Below are positions 35,247-44,117 of a DNA stretch of 64,000 bases, one piece after another (within the stretch, counting starts at the first letter, position 1; the number at the start of each line of letters is the position of its first letter). The stretch is from PRS1 sp965250265. GTDB taxonomy: Bacteria; Bacteroidota; Bacteroidia; Flavobacteriales; Flavobacteriaceae. Location: NCBI GenBank assembly GCA_965250265.1, contig CBDFNO010000012.1, forward strand, positions 1 to 64,000, written 5' to 3'. Both the position numbers and the translations under genes were made by a program. The notes under the pieces are model-generated. The model worked only from the letters and a program-made list of their open reading frames with translations, did not search any database and was not told where the DNA came from.

Positions 35247-36133
35247 AATTATGGAAGTTTTTTATACTTCTGAAAATTAATACTTCAATTCTATATTTTG
35301 GATTTCCTTATCAATAAATGATGTGAACGCATTTAATAATGATTTAAACAATGTTGTTGAATAGATTAAATCCAAAAGTTTATATTTTTTGTTGAAAAAG
35401 AAAATGAAGGAGGATGGTCAATTTATGTTATTATTCCTAATAGCTCTGAAGAAGTAATATTAATGAGCCATTTAGTTTTAAAAGAACAAAAAGCTTTGGA
35501 TGAGGGTATAACTGAGGTTAAAGAACAGGACACTTGATTTCTAGAGACCCTAAAGAAGGTTGTTAAAAGCAAAGAACTATCCAAAAAAACAAGGGAGAGA
35601 CTTTACGATAAGGATTTATTTAGTATTACGTATTTTTGGGTCACATAAATATATCATTGCCAAAATTATAATTTCGAAAATTGAATAGTCATTAAACCTA
35701 AACAGTCAATTCGTTTGATTTACAATCTATTTAGAAAGTTAGTTTAGTAGATATCCCGCTAAAAGCTAAATGTGCTTTGGCAATAGATGCTCCAGTTGTC
35801 CTAGGATCTCTAGCAGAGTCATGTACGAGTACCAATTAGGGTTATTATATAGGGAATAATTGTTCCTTTTAAGGACCTCCGAATCATTCGGAATCAAGGT
35901 AACTTTCTCTCTTTTAAATAAATCATAATCTTTACTTATTCTACTTAAAATAACCAAGTTAAAGTGGGTATTACATGCTTTATTACCTATTTTGAACTAA
36001 ATGATTCTCTTTTTGACGTAGAACACCTTATTATGATTTTAACCATCCGTTTTTTGCTTTAAACTGTATTAAATTTTGATGGTGGTTCTAGTAATAATTA
36101 CGTAAATTACAGTTCATTACTAATTCTTTTTTT
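35247..36133. other. Gene-poor gap with possible decayed coding remnants
   Basis: No complete gene was seen. On the plus strand 35392-35540 reads as protein-like sequence (GGWSIYVIIPNSSEEVIL...) with no start and a TGA end. On the minus strand about 35730-35957 reads as two overlapping frames: one contains NNPNWYSYMT, the next continues with RDPRTTGASIAKAHLAFSG before a stop. That looks like one short ancestral coding end broken by a frameshift. Neither family is recognised. The promoter of the response regulator should lie at the right end. Confidence 0.4.
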
Positions 36134-36529
36134 GTGAAGATATCAACTTTAATAGTGGATGATGAGCGTTTGGCAAGACAACGGTTGGAAAATTTATTAA
36201 ATGATGTGCCAGAAATTGATTTAATTGGACATTGCAAGAATGGTGAAGAAGCCATTCAAAAAATAGAATGTTTCGATCCTCAGCTGATTTTCCTAGATAT
36301 TCAAATGAAAGACATGACCGGATTTGATGTCATCAAAAAAGTGTCAAGTCTTCATAAACCAATAGTAATATTTGTTACTGCCTTCGATGAATTTGCCTTA
36401 CAAGCATTTGACTATTTTGCTTTTGACTACTTATTGAAGCCGTTTAAAGATGAAAGGTTTTATAAAACGGTTGCAAGAATCATAGAATATATTGGCAATA
36501 ATGATTTTTCATTATTTCAAAAAAAATGA
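36134..36529 (+). CDS. Response regulator receiver domain (LytTR regulator, N-terminal half)
   Basis: A GTG start gives a receiver domain with the acidic pair in VDDE, the phospho-acceptor Asp in LIFLDIQM (about residue 56), the conserved Thr in FVTAFDE and Lys in YLLKPF. After the domain the frame ends at TGA directly behind A8 (36519-36526). The LytTR DNA-binding half continues in the -1 frame at 36526. The A AAA AAA heptamer ending at 36526 is in the right register for -1 slippage, which would give a normal LytR/AlgR-type regulator of about 258 residues. Otherwise one A is missing, through mutation or sequencing error, or the two halves are separate coupled proteins. Confidence 0.85.
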   Translation: MKISTLIVDDERLARQRLENLLNDVPEIDLIGHCKNGEEAIQKIECFDPQLIFLDIQMKDMTGFDVIKKVSSLHKPIVIFVTAFDEFALQAFDYFAFDYLLKPFKDERFYKTVARIIEYIGNNDFSLFQKK

Positions 36530-36909
36530 ATGCTCTGTTAGACCACCTTAAGAGTACATCTTTAGAGTCATCAAACATTTATTTAAATAAATTACCAGTA
36601 AAGTTGGGTAACAAAATTTCCTTTATCAACATGGATGGAATTAAATATATTTTGGCCTCGGGTTATTATGCAGAAATATATACAAATGATAAAAGGCATT
36701 TATTAAGAGAATCCTTAACGAAACTTAATTCTGAATTAAATAGTAAGATCTTCATTCGGATTCATAGATCTACAATTATCAATGTAAATTATGTTCAAGG
36801 AATAATCAGTTCTAAATTTGGAAAAGTAGATGTGAAGATGAATGATAATGAAGTATTTAGTGTTAGTAAAAATTTTAAAAAGGACTTTTTGACTAAAATG
36901 GGAATATAG
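36526..36909 (+). CDS. LytTR DNA-binding domain (C-terminal half of the regulator)
   Basis: The ATG overlaps the receiver's TGA (ATGA). Residues 25-127 form a LytTR domain: LPVKLGNKISFINMDGIKYI, YYAEIYTNDKRHLLRESL, and the strongly conserved FIRIHRSTIINVNYV, then FSVSKNFK. LytTR domains bind direct repeats upstream of target genes. The kinase gene begins five bases after the stop, so both halves and the kinase form one operon. Fusion to the receiver by frameshifting or by a corrected A9 run is the likely native state. Confidence 0.85.
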   Translation: MNALLDHLKSTSLESSNIYLNKLPVKLGNKISFINMDGIKYILASGYYAEIYTNDKRHLLRESLTKLNSELNSKIFIRIHRSTIINVNYVQGIISSKFGKVDVKMNDNEVFSVSKNFKKDFLTKMGI

Positions 36910-36914
36910 ATTAT

Positions 36915-38039
36915 ATGACAAAATATGTAAATGTAACCTTAATTAAGATTCTCGCTTCATTTTATGGAATAATTGTGATTTTAGGTTTTACAAAAAGATT
37001 ATATCTAAAGCGTTTTGACACCTATTTTAATTTATTTTATGAAACATTTTTCGATTGGCTTTTAGTGATATTATTCATGATACTTGCAGTGGCTATTATA
37101 AAGAAAATGTTTGAAAAAAAAGTAAAATCGATTTACATTTTTTTTGTCCACTTTTTTCTATCATTTACACTGGGATGGGTTTATATATTCTTTTCTTCGG
37201 GATTGAGGTCAATTTTTGTGTGGGCAAAATTGATTAATGATAACTTTAGAACTAATATGACAAACATTGAGCTTTATATGAATTTTATCGATTTAAATTT
37301 TAAAACTTATTTTATAATGTTGGGAGTTATCTATGTATATTATTACATTCATAAAATTAAGGAAGCGGAGATTCATAGAATTCAACTGGAGAATTTGCTT
37401 TCAAGCACAAGAATGAAGGTTTTAACTTCACAATTGCGTCCTCACTTTTTATTCAACACTTTACATAGTATACATTCTTTATTAAATAAAGACACGAAGC
37501 TTTCACAGGACATCATTGTTGATTTTAGTAATATGTTGAGAGAGATAATAGATCAAAATGATGAAATGCTAGTTGAGCTACAAAGTGAGTTGTTATTTTT
37601 AAATAAATATTTAAGGATAATAAAGATTCGGTTTTCCGAAGATTTAAAAGTTGAACTCTATAAAGATCCAAAAATTGAAAATGTTCTTGTTCCTAATATT
37701 TTCTTACAGCCTATAGTTGAAAACTCAATTAAACATGGGTATTCTAAAAAACATAAAGAGCTTCATGTTACAATTAACATTTTTAAATCAGATGAAAATA
37801 TAATATTTGTTATTAAGAATAATGGTAAAAAATTGAAAAATACATCAGGCAATATTATAAAGAAAGGCACAGGCATTAATAACATTCTTGAGCGCTTAAA
37901 GATATTATATAGAGATGATTATAAATTTGATATTTACAATTCAGAATTTGGTGTCACTACAAAAATCACTATCCCGTATAAAATTGCTGAATTCAAGCCA
38001 ATAAGCAAAAAAAATAATGATACTAACCCACAAAATTAA
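36915..38039 (+). CDS. LytS-like sensor histidine kinase (His_kinase family)
   Basis: Four hydrophobic helices occupy about residues 1-150, followed by a short coiled linker and the kinase core. The phospho-acceptor is His in LRPHFLFNTLHSI (about 173); the N box is LQPIVENSIKHGY and the G box is GTGINNILERL. This is the short LytS/YehU-type architecture that pairs with LytTR regulators such as the one encoded immediately upstream. No extracellular sensor domain is visible, so the signal is probably read in the membrane. Regulated genes cannot be told from the sequence. Confidence 0.88.
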   Translation: MTKYVNVTLIKILASFYGIIVILGFTKRLYLKRFDTYFNLFYETFFDWLLVILFMILAVAIIKKMFEKKVKSIYIFFVHFFLSFTLGWVYIFFSSGLRSIFVWAKLINDNFRTNMTNIELYMNFIDLNFKTYFIMLGVIYVYYYIHKIKEAEIHRIQLENLLSSTRMKVLTSQLRPHFLFNTLHSIHSLLNKDTKLSQDIIVDFSNMLREIIDQNDEMLVELQSELLFLNKYLRIIKIRFSEDLKVELYKDPKIENVLVPNIFLQPIVENSIKHGYSKKHKELHVTINIFKSDENIIFVIKNNGKKLKNTSGNIIKKGTGINNILERLKILYRDDYKFDIYNSEFGVTTKITIPYKIAEFKPISKKNNDTNPQN

Positions 38040-38209
38040 AATCCTTTTCTTTAATCTAAGGACCACTTTAAATTCGTTAAACCCCTTTTAAACAAAGGTA
38101 TTTGAAAATGTAATTTTATGACAGCTCAATATATGGTCAAATTAATTGGTTTTTTTGTGAATTAAAGGATCTAATAATACCTAATGATATTATTTATGCT
38201 TAAACTATT

Positions 38210-38498
38210 CACAGCTATGTGGGAAGACAAGATCGCTTACGAGATATCGGTCACTCTGCAGTCTTCTCGCTTGCCCAATAGCTCACAAGCAATTCTATGT
38301 TGTCACAGTATCTGACGAATTCTTAATGAATTCTTTCATGTGTCTTGTAAGGTCAATGTAACCTAAGGAACCTTTGTCAGCGCAACTCATCACAAGAGCT
38401 TTAAGAACTGATGAGTTCTGGTAAGATCTATTTCTTCTACTTCGTAGAAACGAGCTTAATCCTGTCAAAAAACCCCCATTTTTAGGGATTGCCAGCAC
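38210..38498. other. Less AT-rich segment with clustered inverted repeats
   Basis: In the 526-bp gap between the kinase and metalloprotease genes, this part is less AT-rich than its surroundings. It contains GAAGAC...GTCTTC (about 38222-38267), GAATTC-TTAAT-GAATTC (38317-38333), AGAACT-GATG-AGTTCT (38404-38419) and TTCTAC-TTC-GTAGAA (38435-38449). A 67-codon minus-strand frame covers 38295-38498 but matches nothing recognised. It may be a remnant of a mobile element or a structured RNA; neither is supported further. Confidence 0.35.
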
Positions 38499-38565
38499 AT
38501 AAAATAATCAGTACCTTTTTTAACTAATTGTATATAAATAAACTGATTTCACAAAACCTCTTGTC

Positions 38566-39726
38566 ATGGTAAAAAAAAAGAAAAAATTAGCAATCAAAAT
38601 TGAAGAACTTTCTGATAGACTAGAAAAATTAGAATATGCACATGGGCATAAAACTGGGGCAAAGCCCAATTATGAGCCCCTCGATGAACAAAATCACTTT
38701 TGTAGTTTACCCGAAGTTCCGGATCGTAAATTCGATTCTGAAATATCCACTTTTAGGGAGAGGCTAATACGGCTGATCGATAAAAAATGGGTGAATGGGA
38801 CAAAATTGAGATATTACTTTTTCAGCGGCGGTTCACTTTCCGGTGATGCAGCACATGAAAAAATGGTAAGAGATGCTTTTAAAGTATGGGAGGATGTTGG
38901 GATCGGGATCACTTTCGAAAAAGTTAATGAAATTGCTGAAGCCGAATTGCGAATTAGTTTTTTAAGGGACGGCAGTTCCTGGTCTTATGTGGGTAGAGAC
39001 AATCTCGATATCCCCGGACAATTTGAACCGACTATGAACTTTGGCTGGAACCTTACCCATGATCCCAGAGGTGTGGACACACCAGTTCATGAAATTGGGC
39101 ATGCATTAGGTTTTCCCCATGAACATCAAAACCCGATTTCAGGGATTATTTGGGACGAAGACGCCGTGTACGACTATTTTGCTGGACCACCAAACAACTG
39201 GTCGCCCGCGGTAACTTTTCATAATGTATTGAAAAAACTACCTCAAAGTACTGTAGAAGGATCTGCTTGGGATCCAAATTCGGTAATGCATTACTCGTTC
39301 GAGGCCGGACTGATCAAGAGCCCATTAGAATTTACCGAAGGATTACAACCGGAACTGGGACTTTCCAATGTGGATAAAGAAGAAGTAAAGCTCTTTTATC
39401 CTCCTATTAATGATTCACAGTGTGATACCCTAGAACCTTTTAGCTTTGAACTACTCTCACTTGAGCCAGCTGAACAAAAGAACTTCCATGTTCAACCAAA
39501 TGCCACCCGCAACTATACCATTCAAACATTTGGGAATTCCGATACGGTAATGGTCCTTTTTGAAGAAGTAAACGGTGAATTGAAATTTTTGGCCGGTGAT
39601 GATGACAGTGGTACGAGTCTTAACGCCAAAATAACCACTCGTTTGTACCCATGGCGAAAATATGTATTACGTGTACGCCTGTATCTTAATTATGCCAGTG
39701 GCGATACTGGGTTGTTGATGTGGTAA
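38566..39726 (+). CDS. Astacin/matrixin-like zinc metalloprotease, candidate injection-system cargo
   Basis: The catalytic domain (about residues 60-270) holds the metzincin site HEIGHALGFPHEH (175-187) and the Met-turn SVMHYS (about 239). The N-terminus is a lysine-rich start and short coiled coil (KKKKKLAIKIEEL), not a Sec signal. The C-terminal 100 residues resemble a pre-peptidase-type beta domain (EQKNFHVQP, LAGDDDSG, KYVLRVRLY). No DUF4157 leader is present. Absence of an export signal beside an eCIS suggests it may be loaded as cargo, but its opposite orientation means it could also be unrelated. An intrinsic terminator follows. Confidence 0.82.
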   Translation: MVKKKKKLAIKIEELSDRLEKLEYAHGHKTGAKPNYEPLDEQNHFCSLPEVPDRKFDSEISTFRERLIRLIDKKWVNGTKLRYYFFSGGSLSGDAAHEKMVRDAFKVWEDVGIGITFEKVNEIAEAELRISFLRDGSSWSYVGRDNLDIPGQFEPTMNFGWNLTHDPRGVDTPVHEIGHALGFPHEHQNPISGIIWDEDAVYDYFAGPPNNWSPAVTFHNVLKKLPQSTVEGSAWDPNSVMHYSFEAGLIKSPLEFTEGLQPELGLSNVDKEEVKLFYPPINDSQCDTLEPFSFELLSLEPAEQKNFHVQPNATRNYTIQTFGNSDTVMVLFEEVNGELKFLAGDDDSGTSLNAKITTRLYPWRKYVLRVRLYLNYASGDTGLLMW

Positions 39727-39744
39727 TCTTAAAGGAGATTCAAA

Positions 39745-39784
39745 AAAAATTGAACATGAGTCATTTTGTACAAGTTCAATTTTT
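39745..39784 (+). terminator. Intrinsic terminator after the metalloprotease gene
   Basis: AAAAATTGAAC pairs with GTTCAATTTTT around an 18-base loop, 18 bases past the stop codon. The T-tract on one side and A-tract on the other make it usable in both directions, so it may also end transcription from the minus-strand injection-system genes. Confidence 0.7.
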
Positions 39785-39801
39785 ATTGATAATCTATAAT
39801 T

Positions 39802-39930
39802 TTATGCTATCATCCTTTCAATAACGTCATCAATGTCGCTATCGCGCTGTTCTCCTTTCGTCCCATAAGGATGATTAGTTAGCCTTGCATAATGCAAAGG
39901 GATTTCGTTGATATTGTTTATTTCTTTCAT
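39802..39930 (-). CDS. Small hypothetical protein, 42 residues
   Basis: An ATG frame at the downstream edge of the effector set encodes MKEINNINEIPLHYARL followed by an acidic tail with DSDIDDVIERMI. A purine-rich, A-rich stretch precedes the start. It is hydrophilic with no signal or membrane segment and matches no family I recognise. The codon use looks natural and the frame ends just before the shared terminator, which is the main support. Confidence 0.4.
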   Translation of the reverse strand: MKEINNINEIPLHYARLTNHPYGTKGEQRDSDIDDVIERMIA

Positions 39931-39991
39931 AATAATAAACTTTAGGATTTTTTATACTCTATTGTGAGTGACTGAGCCTTCGTTCTTAACT

Positions 39992-40207
39992 TTACTTCTG
40001 AATCACCGTTGGCATTTGTGGTGAGCCTGTTGAGAGGGGGCTTGCATGAGGTGCTTTTGCAACTTGTCTTGGTGATAGAGGTCTACTACTATCACCAAAG
40101 GAAAAGTAAACCCATTCCTTTTTCTCAAATGCTATGACTTCGGCTATTCTTAAAAAAAAACGAATTAAGCCTTCTTGACTATTCCCAATAAACAAAAAGA
40201 AAAACAC
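39992..40207 (-). CDS. Doubtful small frame, 71 residues
   Basis: An open frame between the 42-residue frame and the first DUF4157 gene. Residues 1-28 are hydrophobic and the rest is Pro/Ser-rich (SRPLSPRQVAKAPHASPL), ending in MPTVIQK. Composition is unlike the neighbours. It may be a remnant of the degraded 3' end of a DUF4157 gene. Listed only because the stretch would otherwise be empty. Confidence 0.2.
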   Translation of the reverse strand: MFFFLFIGNSQEGLIRFFLRIAEVIAFEKKEWVYFSFGDSSRPLSPRQVAKAPHASPLSTGSPQMPTVIQK

Positions 40208-40272
40208 CTAATAAAATACGTAAAACAATATTATAGGTTCCAATTCTCATCACAGTTAATTCTCATAATCTA

Positions 40273-42540
40273 CTATGGCATTTTATCCTTTAGTTTTTTT
40301 AAAAACTTGTCTACAAACCCACCTATTTTGTTCTTATCAGACGCATTTTTCTCGTTATCTTTATGTTTATTTTCAAATTCATTCATCGTGTTTTCCAAAA
40401 GCCCTTCTTTCGTCCATCCGTCGCTATCCCACCAGCCTTGATGTGACACTGCCTTTTTAGCAAACCAAGGCGATGCAAATTTTAATGACCTTTCAATAAT
40501 GTGTTGTTTAAGTTGTCCTCCACTTTTCCCGGTTGCTTGTTCAAAATAATGTTTATAACTTCTAGGAATTTGAGTTGGATGACCTTTACTATTTGCCCCT
40601 TTCTTATCAACTAAATAGAGATCTCGCAAAATATTTGAAACTGTTTTTTTGCCGCCAGACGGAGTCTCATTGACAGGTATAGTCGCCCAAACTTTTATAG
40701 CAATATATCCATGAATATCCGCCAATAGTTGTTCATCTGTGGCTTTACTATTTATAAAAGGTTTTAAAGTTGAAGATTTATTTTTTTTAATGTATTTGTC
40801 TACTAAATACTCAGCATAAGCTTGTCCAATATCTCCGGACCATGTTGCAAAGTCTGAGGGATCTCCTCCGTGTTGTTTGGTTAAAGTTTTATGTTTCAAA
40901 ATTCCATCATCTTCGTTCCGGCCTCTTTCCTTTAGATGTTGTTTTGCTTGACTTGTAGAAGGCGCTCCACTTAAATGAGCATCAATACCTGCAATTACGT
41001 GGCTTATTGCTACTCTTCCCAACGGTGTATTTATGAGTTTTTCTTTACCACCAGAGGGAGCTAAATCAGCCATGTCAAACATTTTAGCTATAGGGTCAGG
41101 CTCAGTTTCTATATCGACAAATTTACCTCTTTCAGAAATCCCTTTGCTTGCGACTAAAACCTCCCAATTAGTGTCTGAAAACCACATTTGCCGAATTTCA
41201 CTGACCACTTCTTTTGCATCTGCACTAGAATAAGTGTCTTCTACTTTTTCAACAAATAGAATAAAATCTTCAATGCTATTTATCTTAATTTTATTTCCGC
41301 TGGAGGTGTCAAATTCAATTTTACTGTTAGTAGGATTTATTACATACTTACCAGTGGCTTTTAATTGCACAGCGGCTATTTTTCTAAGTTTCTGTTCACC
41401 AGAAGTTAACTTTAAGGGTTTATTTTCTGCTTTTTTAAGGATTAGAAAAGCGTCCTTGATTTTTGAAAAACTGACCTTGAGCGTTGCCAAATTTACTTTC
41501 AAACTATAATCGGGGTGGCTTTCTACAATCTGTTTAAATACTTTATGTCGCAATAACTCAATAAATGTACGAGTTTTTAAGGACGCTGATTGTGTTTCTA
41601 TCCTTTCTAAAGCTTTTTCAAAAGAGGGTTTGCTTAATTCAGGCGTAATATTAAATATCACTAATTCTTGGGAAACAAATCCTGCCTTACCCATAGTTTG
41701 TATAAACAACCATTTACTGCTTTTACCAAGTATAACCACCTTAGTCCCTCTTTGTAGATCGAAACAAGTTTGATCATGTTCCTCCCTTCTATACCTTCTT
41801 GGTTCTGGATGAAGGGCAGCACTCCAAGGTATAATCTCACCTAATCCTAACAATGCAAACTTTGTGTATGAAGAAACTGTGGAAATTGCTTTACTTAAAG
41901 TTGATGCGCATTTTGGCTTTCTTTGGATAATGTTGTTGTTAGGTTTTTGCTGGAGGGTGTGGGTTAATTCATGAGCCAATAAATGTTTTCCTTCGTTCGA
42001 TCCCGGATCATATTGGTCCTTATTAAAATAAATATCATTACCAACTGTAAAGGCCTTTGCATTTAAGTCGCGGTTCATTTGAATAGCTTGACCACCCGTA
42101 TGAATATTAACATTAGAAAAATCGGTTCCGAATCGACTCTCCATAAAACTTTTTGTCGATCTAGACAAGCCAATTCCTTTTTCACTGGAGGAATTGATTT
42201 GATTTGATACAGAATCAGAGGACATCATCCCTCCTTGAGCACCTTTCTTTTGTATGAAAGAAGCCAAAGGTTTACGTTGTACTTTATCTTCCTCTTCACA
42301 ATCTGTACATTTTCGTTGAATCAATCCATTCTCGGGCATTCGCATCACTTTATGGGCCATGGCATCGGCTTCTTTTTTATATTTGTCATTTGGTGAACCA
42401 ACTGTAAGCTTTGCCTGAATTGTATTTGCTATATTATTCTTTTTTATATCAGATTTTTGTACTTGATTTAATAACTGAGCATCCTGAATATCTAACAGAT
42501 GATTTTCTTTCGTTGCTTTATATGAGGATCTCATTATCAA
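40273..42540 (-). CDS. DUF4157 protein with SH3-like and unknown C-terminal domains (candidate effector 1)
   Basis: The 755-residue product opens with the leader shared by four neighbours: EADAMAHKVMRMPENGLIQR (about 57-76), CTDCEEED (78-85), then the DUF4157 domain ending in HELTH (190-194), a zincin-like motif. After it, a bacterial SH3-like stretch occurs at about 250-300 (RGTKVVILGKSSKWLFIQ, GFVSQELV). The following 450 residues match no family I recognise; phrases such as HVIAGIDAHLSG, GDIGQAYAEYLVDKY and IHGYIAIKVW could belong to an enzymatic domain. DUF4157 proteins are frequent cargo or processing partners of eCIS. No Sec signal is present. It is the last and longest of the set. Confidence 0.75.
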   Translation of the reverse strand: MIMRSSYKATKENHLLDIQDAQLLNQVQKSDIKKNNIANTIQAKLTVGSPNDKYKKEADAMAHKVMRMPENGLIQRKCTDCEEEDKVQRKPLASFIQKKGAQGGMMSSDSVSNQINSSSEKGIGLSRSTKSFMESRFGTDFSNVNIHTGGQAIQMNRDLNAKAFTVGNDIYFNKDQYDPGSNEGKHLLAHELTHTLQQKPNNNIIQRKPKCASTLSKAISTVSSYTKFALLGLGEIIPWSAALHPEPRRYRREEHDQTCFDLQRGTKVVILGKSSKWLFIQTMGKAGFVSQELVIFNITPELSKPSFEKALERIETQSASLKTRTFIELLRHKVFKQIVESHPDYSLKVNLATLKVSFSKIKDAFLILKKAENKPLKLTSGEQKLRKIAAVQLKATGKYVINPTNSKIEFDTSSGNKIKINSIEDFILFVEKVEDTYSSADAKEVVSEIRQMWFSDTNWEVLVASKGISERGKFVDIETEPDPIAKMFDMADLAPSGGKEKLINTPLGRVAISHVIAGIDAHLSGAPSTSQAKQHLKERGRNEDDGILKHKTLTKQHGGDPSDFATWSGDIGQAYAEYLVDKYIKKNKSSTLKPFINSKATDEQLLADIHGYIAIKVWATIPVNETPSGGKKTVSNILRDLYLVDKKGANSKGHPTQIPRSYKHYFEQATGKSGGQLKQHIIERSLKFASPWFAKKAVSHQGWWDSDGWTKEGLLENTMNEFENKHKDNEKNASDKNKIGGFVDKFLKKLKDKMP

Positions 42541-42569
42541 TTTTTAATACTTCCTTGTTTTTTTACTTC

Positions 42570-44003
42570 TTATAATTTACCGTCAATTTCTTTCCAGAAA
42601 CTTCCTCCATGAAACGCTCCAACTGAATTGAAAGGACCTTCTAAAATTGCTGCCGACGGGGCCGGAGATGCAGCAAAATCCACACCATCAAATAATTTAC
42701 AGATATTGGTAAACTGATCGTTATTTGCTGCTGTACAAGTAGGTCTTACAGAGGCTGTTGTTGTTATTATTTTAGCCCCTTTTCGTAAATATGCTTTTGC
42801 AAAATCATTTCCAAAAACTTCTGAGTTACACCCGACCGATCTTACAACTGCATTTTTTGCAAACCAGCACCTTCTTGGAAAAAGCCCCACGGATGCAAGA
42901 ACATGAGATTGAACCGGGTCTTCAGGATCTGTTTGTCTGGGTATAAAAGTGCTTGCGCTACCCCACATAGAATCGCCATGCGAATGACCAAATATGACCA
43001 TAGTCCCTATTGGATTCATTCCTGAATTGGAAGATGAGTCAATGTCGGTATCAACGCTCAGGCTGGACACACTACCTGGATAAAATAATTTTGCAAGGTC
43101 TGCATCTTTCTTATCAATTGCGTCATCAAAAAGATAAATATTCAGTGCACCTCCTGCTGCAGCTATTATATTTGATATATCAAATTGATCGCCAATCTGT
43201 ACATATTCTTCATAATGATCATTAAAACGGGAAGGTACTTTTTTTAACGTGGAAGTTTTCATCTTCAACGGCTTTATACATTTCCAGTCATTAAAGTTTC
43301 CGCCTGCTTTAATAGCTAACCGGCCCAAATAATCACCTTCATTATCAGCCGTTGCAGTATTTCCGGAAATAGTCCAACGCTGGATTTTTTTTCGTACACT
43401 AATGTTCTGTTGTACAGCATGTGTCAGTTCATGTGCCAATAAATGTTTTCCCTCATTTGAACCTGGTTGATATTGCCCTTCATTAAAATAAATATCATTG
43501 CCAACGGTAAATGCTTTTGCATTCAACTCCCGGTTCATCTGGGTTGCCTCCCCACCGATATGAATATTCACATTTGAAAAATCGGTTTCGAAGCGACTCT
43601 CCATAAAACTTTTTGTCGATCCTGATAAACCACTTCCCTTTCCCCTTGAAGAATTAATTCTGTTCGATACGGAAGCAGATGCCACCAACCCTCCATGAGC
43701 ACCCTTCTTTTGTATAAAAGAAGCCAGTGGTTTACGTTGTAGTTTTTCTTCTTCCTCACATGAGGAGCATTTTCGTTGAATCAATCCGTTCTCTGGCATT
43801 CGCATAACTTTATCAGCCATGGCATCAGCTTCATGTTCTAGTGGATCTACCGATGAGCCAATAGAAAGTTTGCACTTGATTGGAAGGTTTCTAAAAGACA
43901 CTTTGTTCTTCCCTAAGTCTGAGTCCTGAGAATTATGATCAATCTTTTGGACCAAATTGGAAGATGATGTATTAGCATCTATTTTAGATATATTTTTTAA
44001 CAT
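42570..44003 (-). CDS. DUF4157 protein with caspase/CHAT-like His-Cys C-terminus (candidate effector 2)
   Basis: The shared leader (residues 54-200: MADKVMRMPENGLIQRKC, CSSCEEEE, HELTH at 191-195) is followed by a degenerate LysM-like stretch (about 223-282). The C-terminal domain has strand-plus-GHSHGD (residues 336-343) and, 50 residues on, VRSVGCNSEVFG with Cys392, then FAKAYLRKGAKIITTTA. A His-Gly after a hydrophobic strand and a Cys after a second strand is the arrangement of clan CD cysteine peptidases such as caspases, CHAT and C80 self-cleaving toxin domains. The assignment rests on motif order only. It would make this a cysteine-protease-like effector. Confidence 0.75.
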   Translation of the reverse strand: MLKNISKIDANTSSSNLVQKIDHNSQDSDLGKNKVSFRNLPIKCKLSIGSSVDPLEHEADAMADKVMRMPENGLIQRKCSSCEEEEKLQRKPLASFIQKKGAHGGLVASASVSNRINSSRGKGSGLSGSTKSFMESRFETDFSNVNIHIGGEATQMNRELNAKAFTVGNDIYFNEGQYQPGSNEGKHLLAHELTHAVQQNISVRKKIQRWTISGNTATADNEGDYLGRLAIKAGGNFNDWKCIKPLKMKTSTLKKVPSRFNDHYEEYVQIGDQFDISNIIAAAGGALNIYLFDDAIDKKDADLAKLFYPGSVSSLSVDTDIDSSSNSGMNPIGTMVIFGHSHGDSMWGSASTFIPRQTDPEDPVQSHVLASVGLFPRRCWFAKNAVVRSVGCNSEVFGNDFAKAYLRKGAKIITTTASVRPTCTAANNDQFTNICKLFDGVDFAASPAPSAAILEGPFNSVGAFHGGSFWKEIDGKL

Positions 44004-44117
44004 TAATCTAGTAATTACAATTACGAGTTCATTTAATCAATTTCCTGATCTAGGGTTTCACCAATAATTAATTAAATTATTTTACAATTAACTTTATCGG
44101 GTATAATTTAAATCTTA

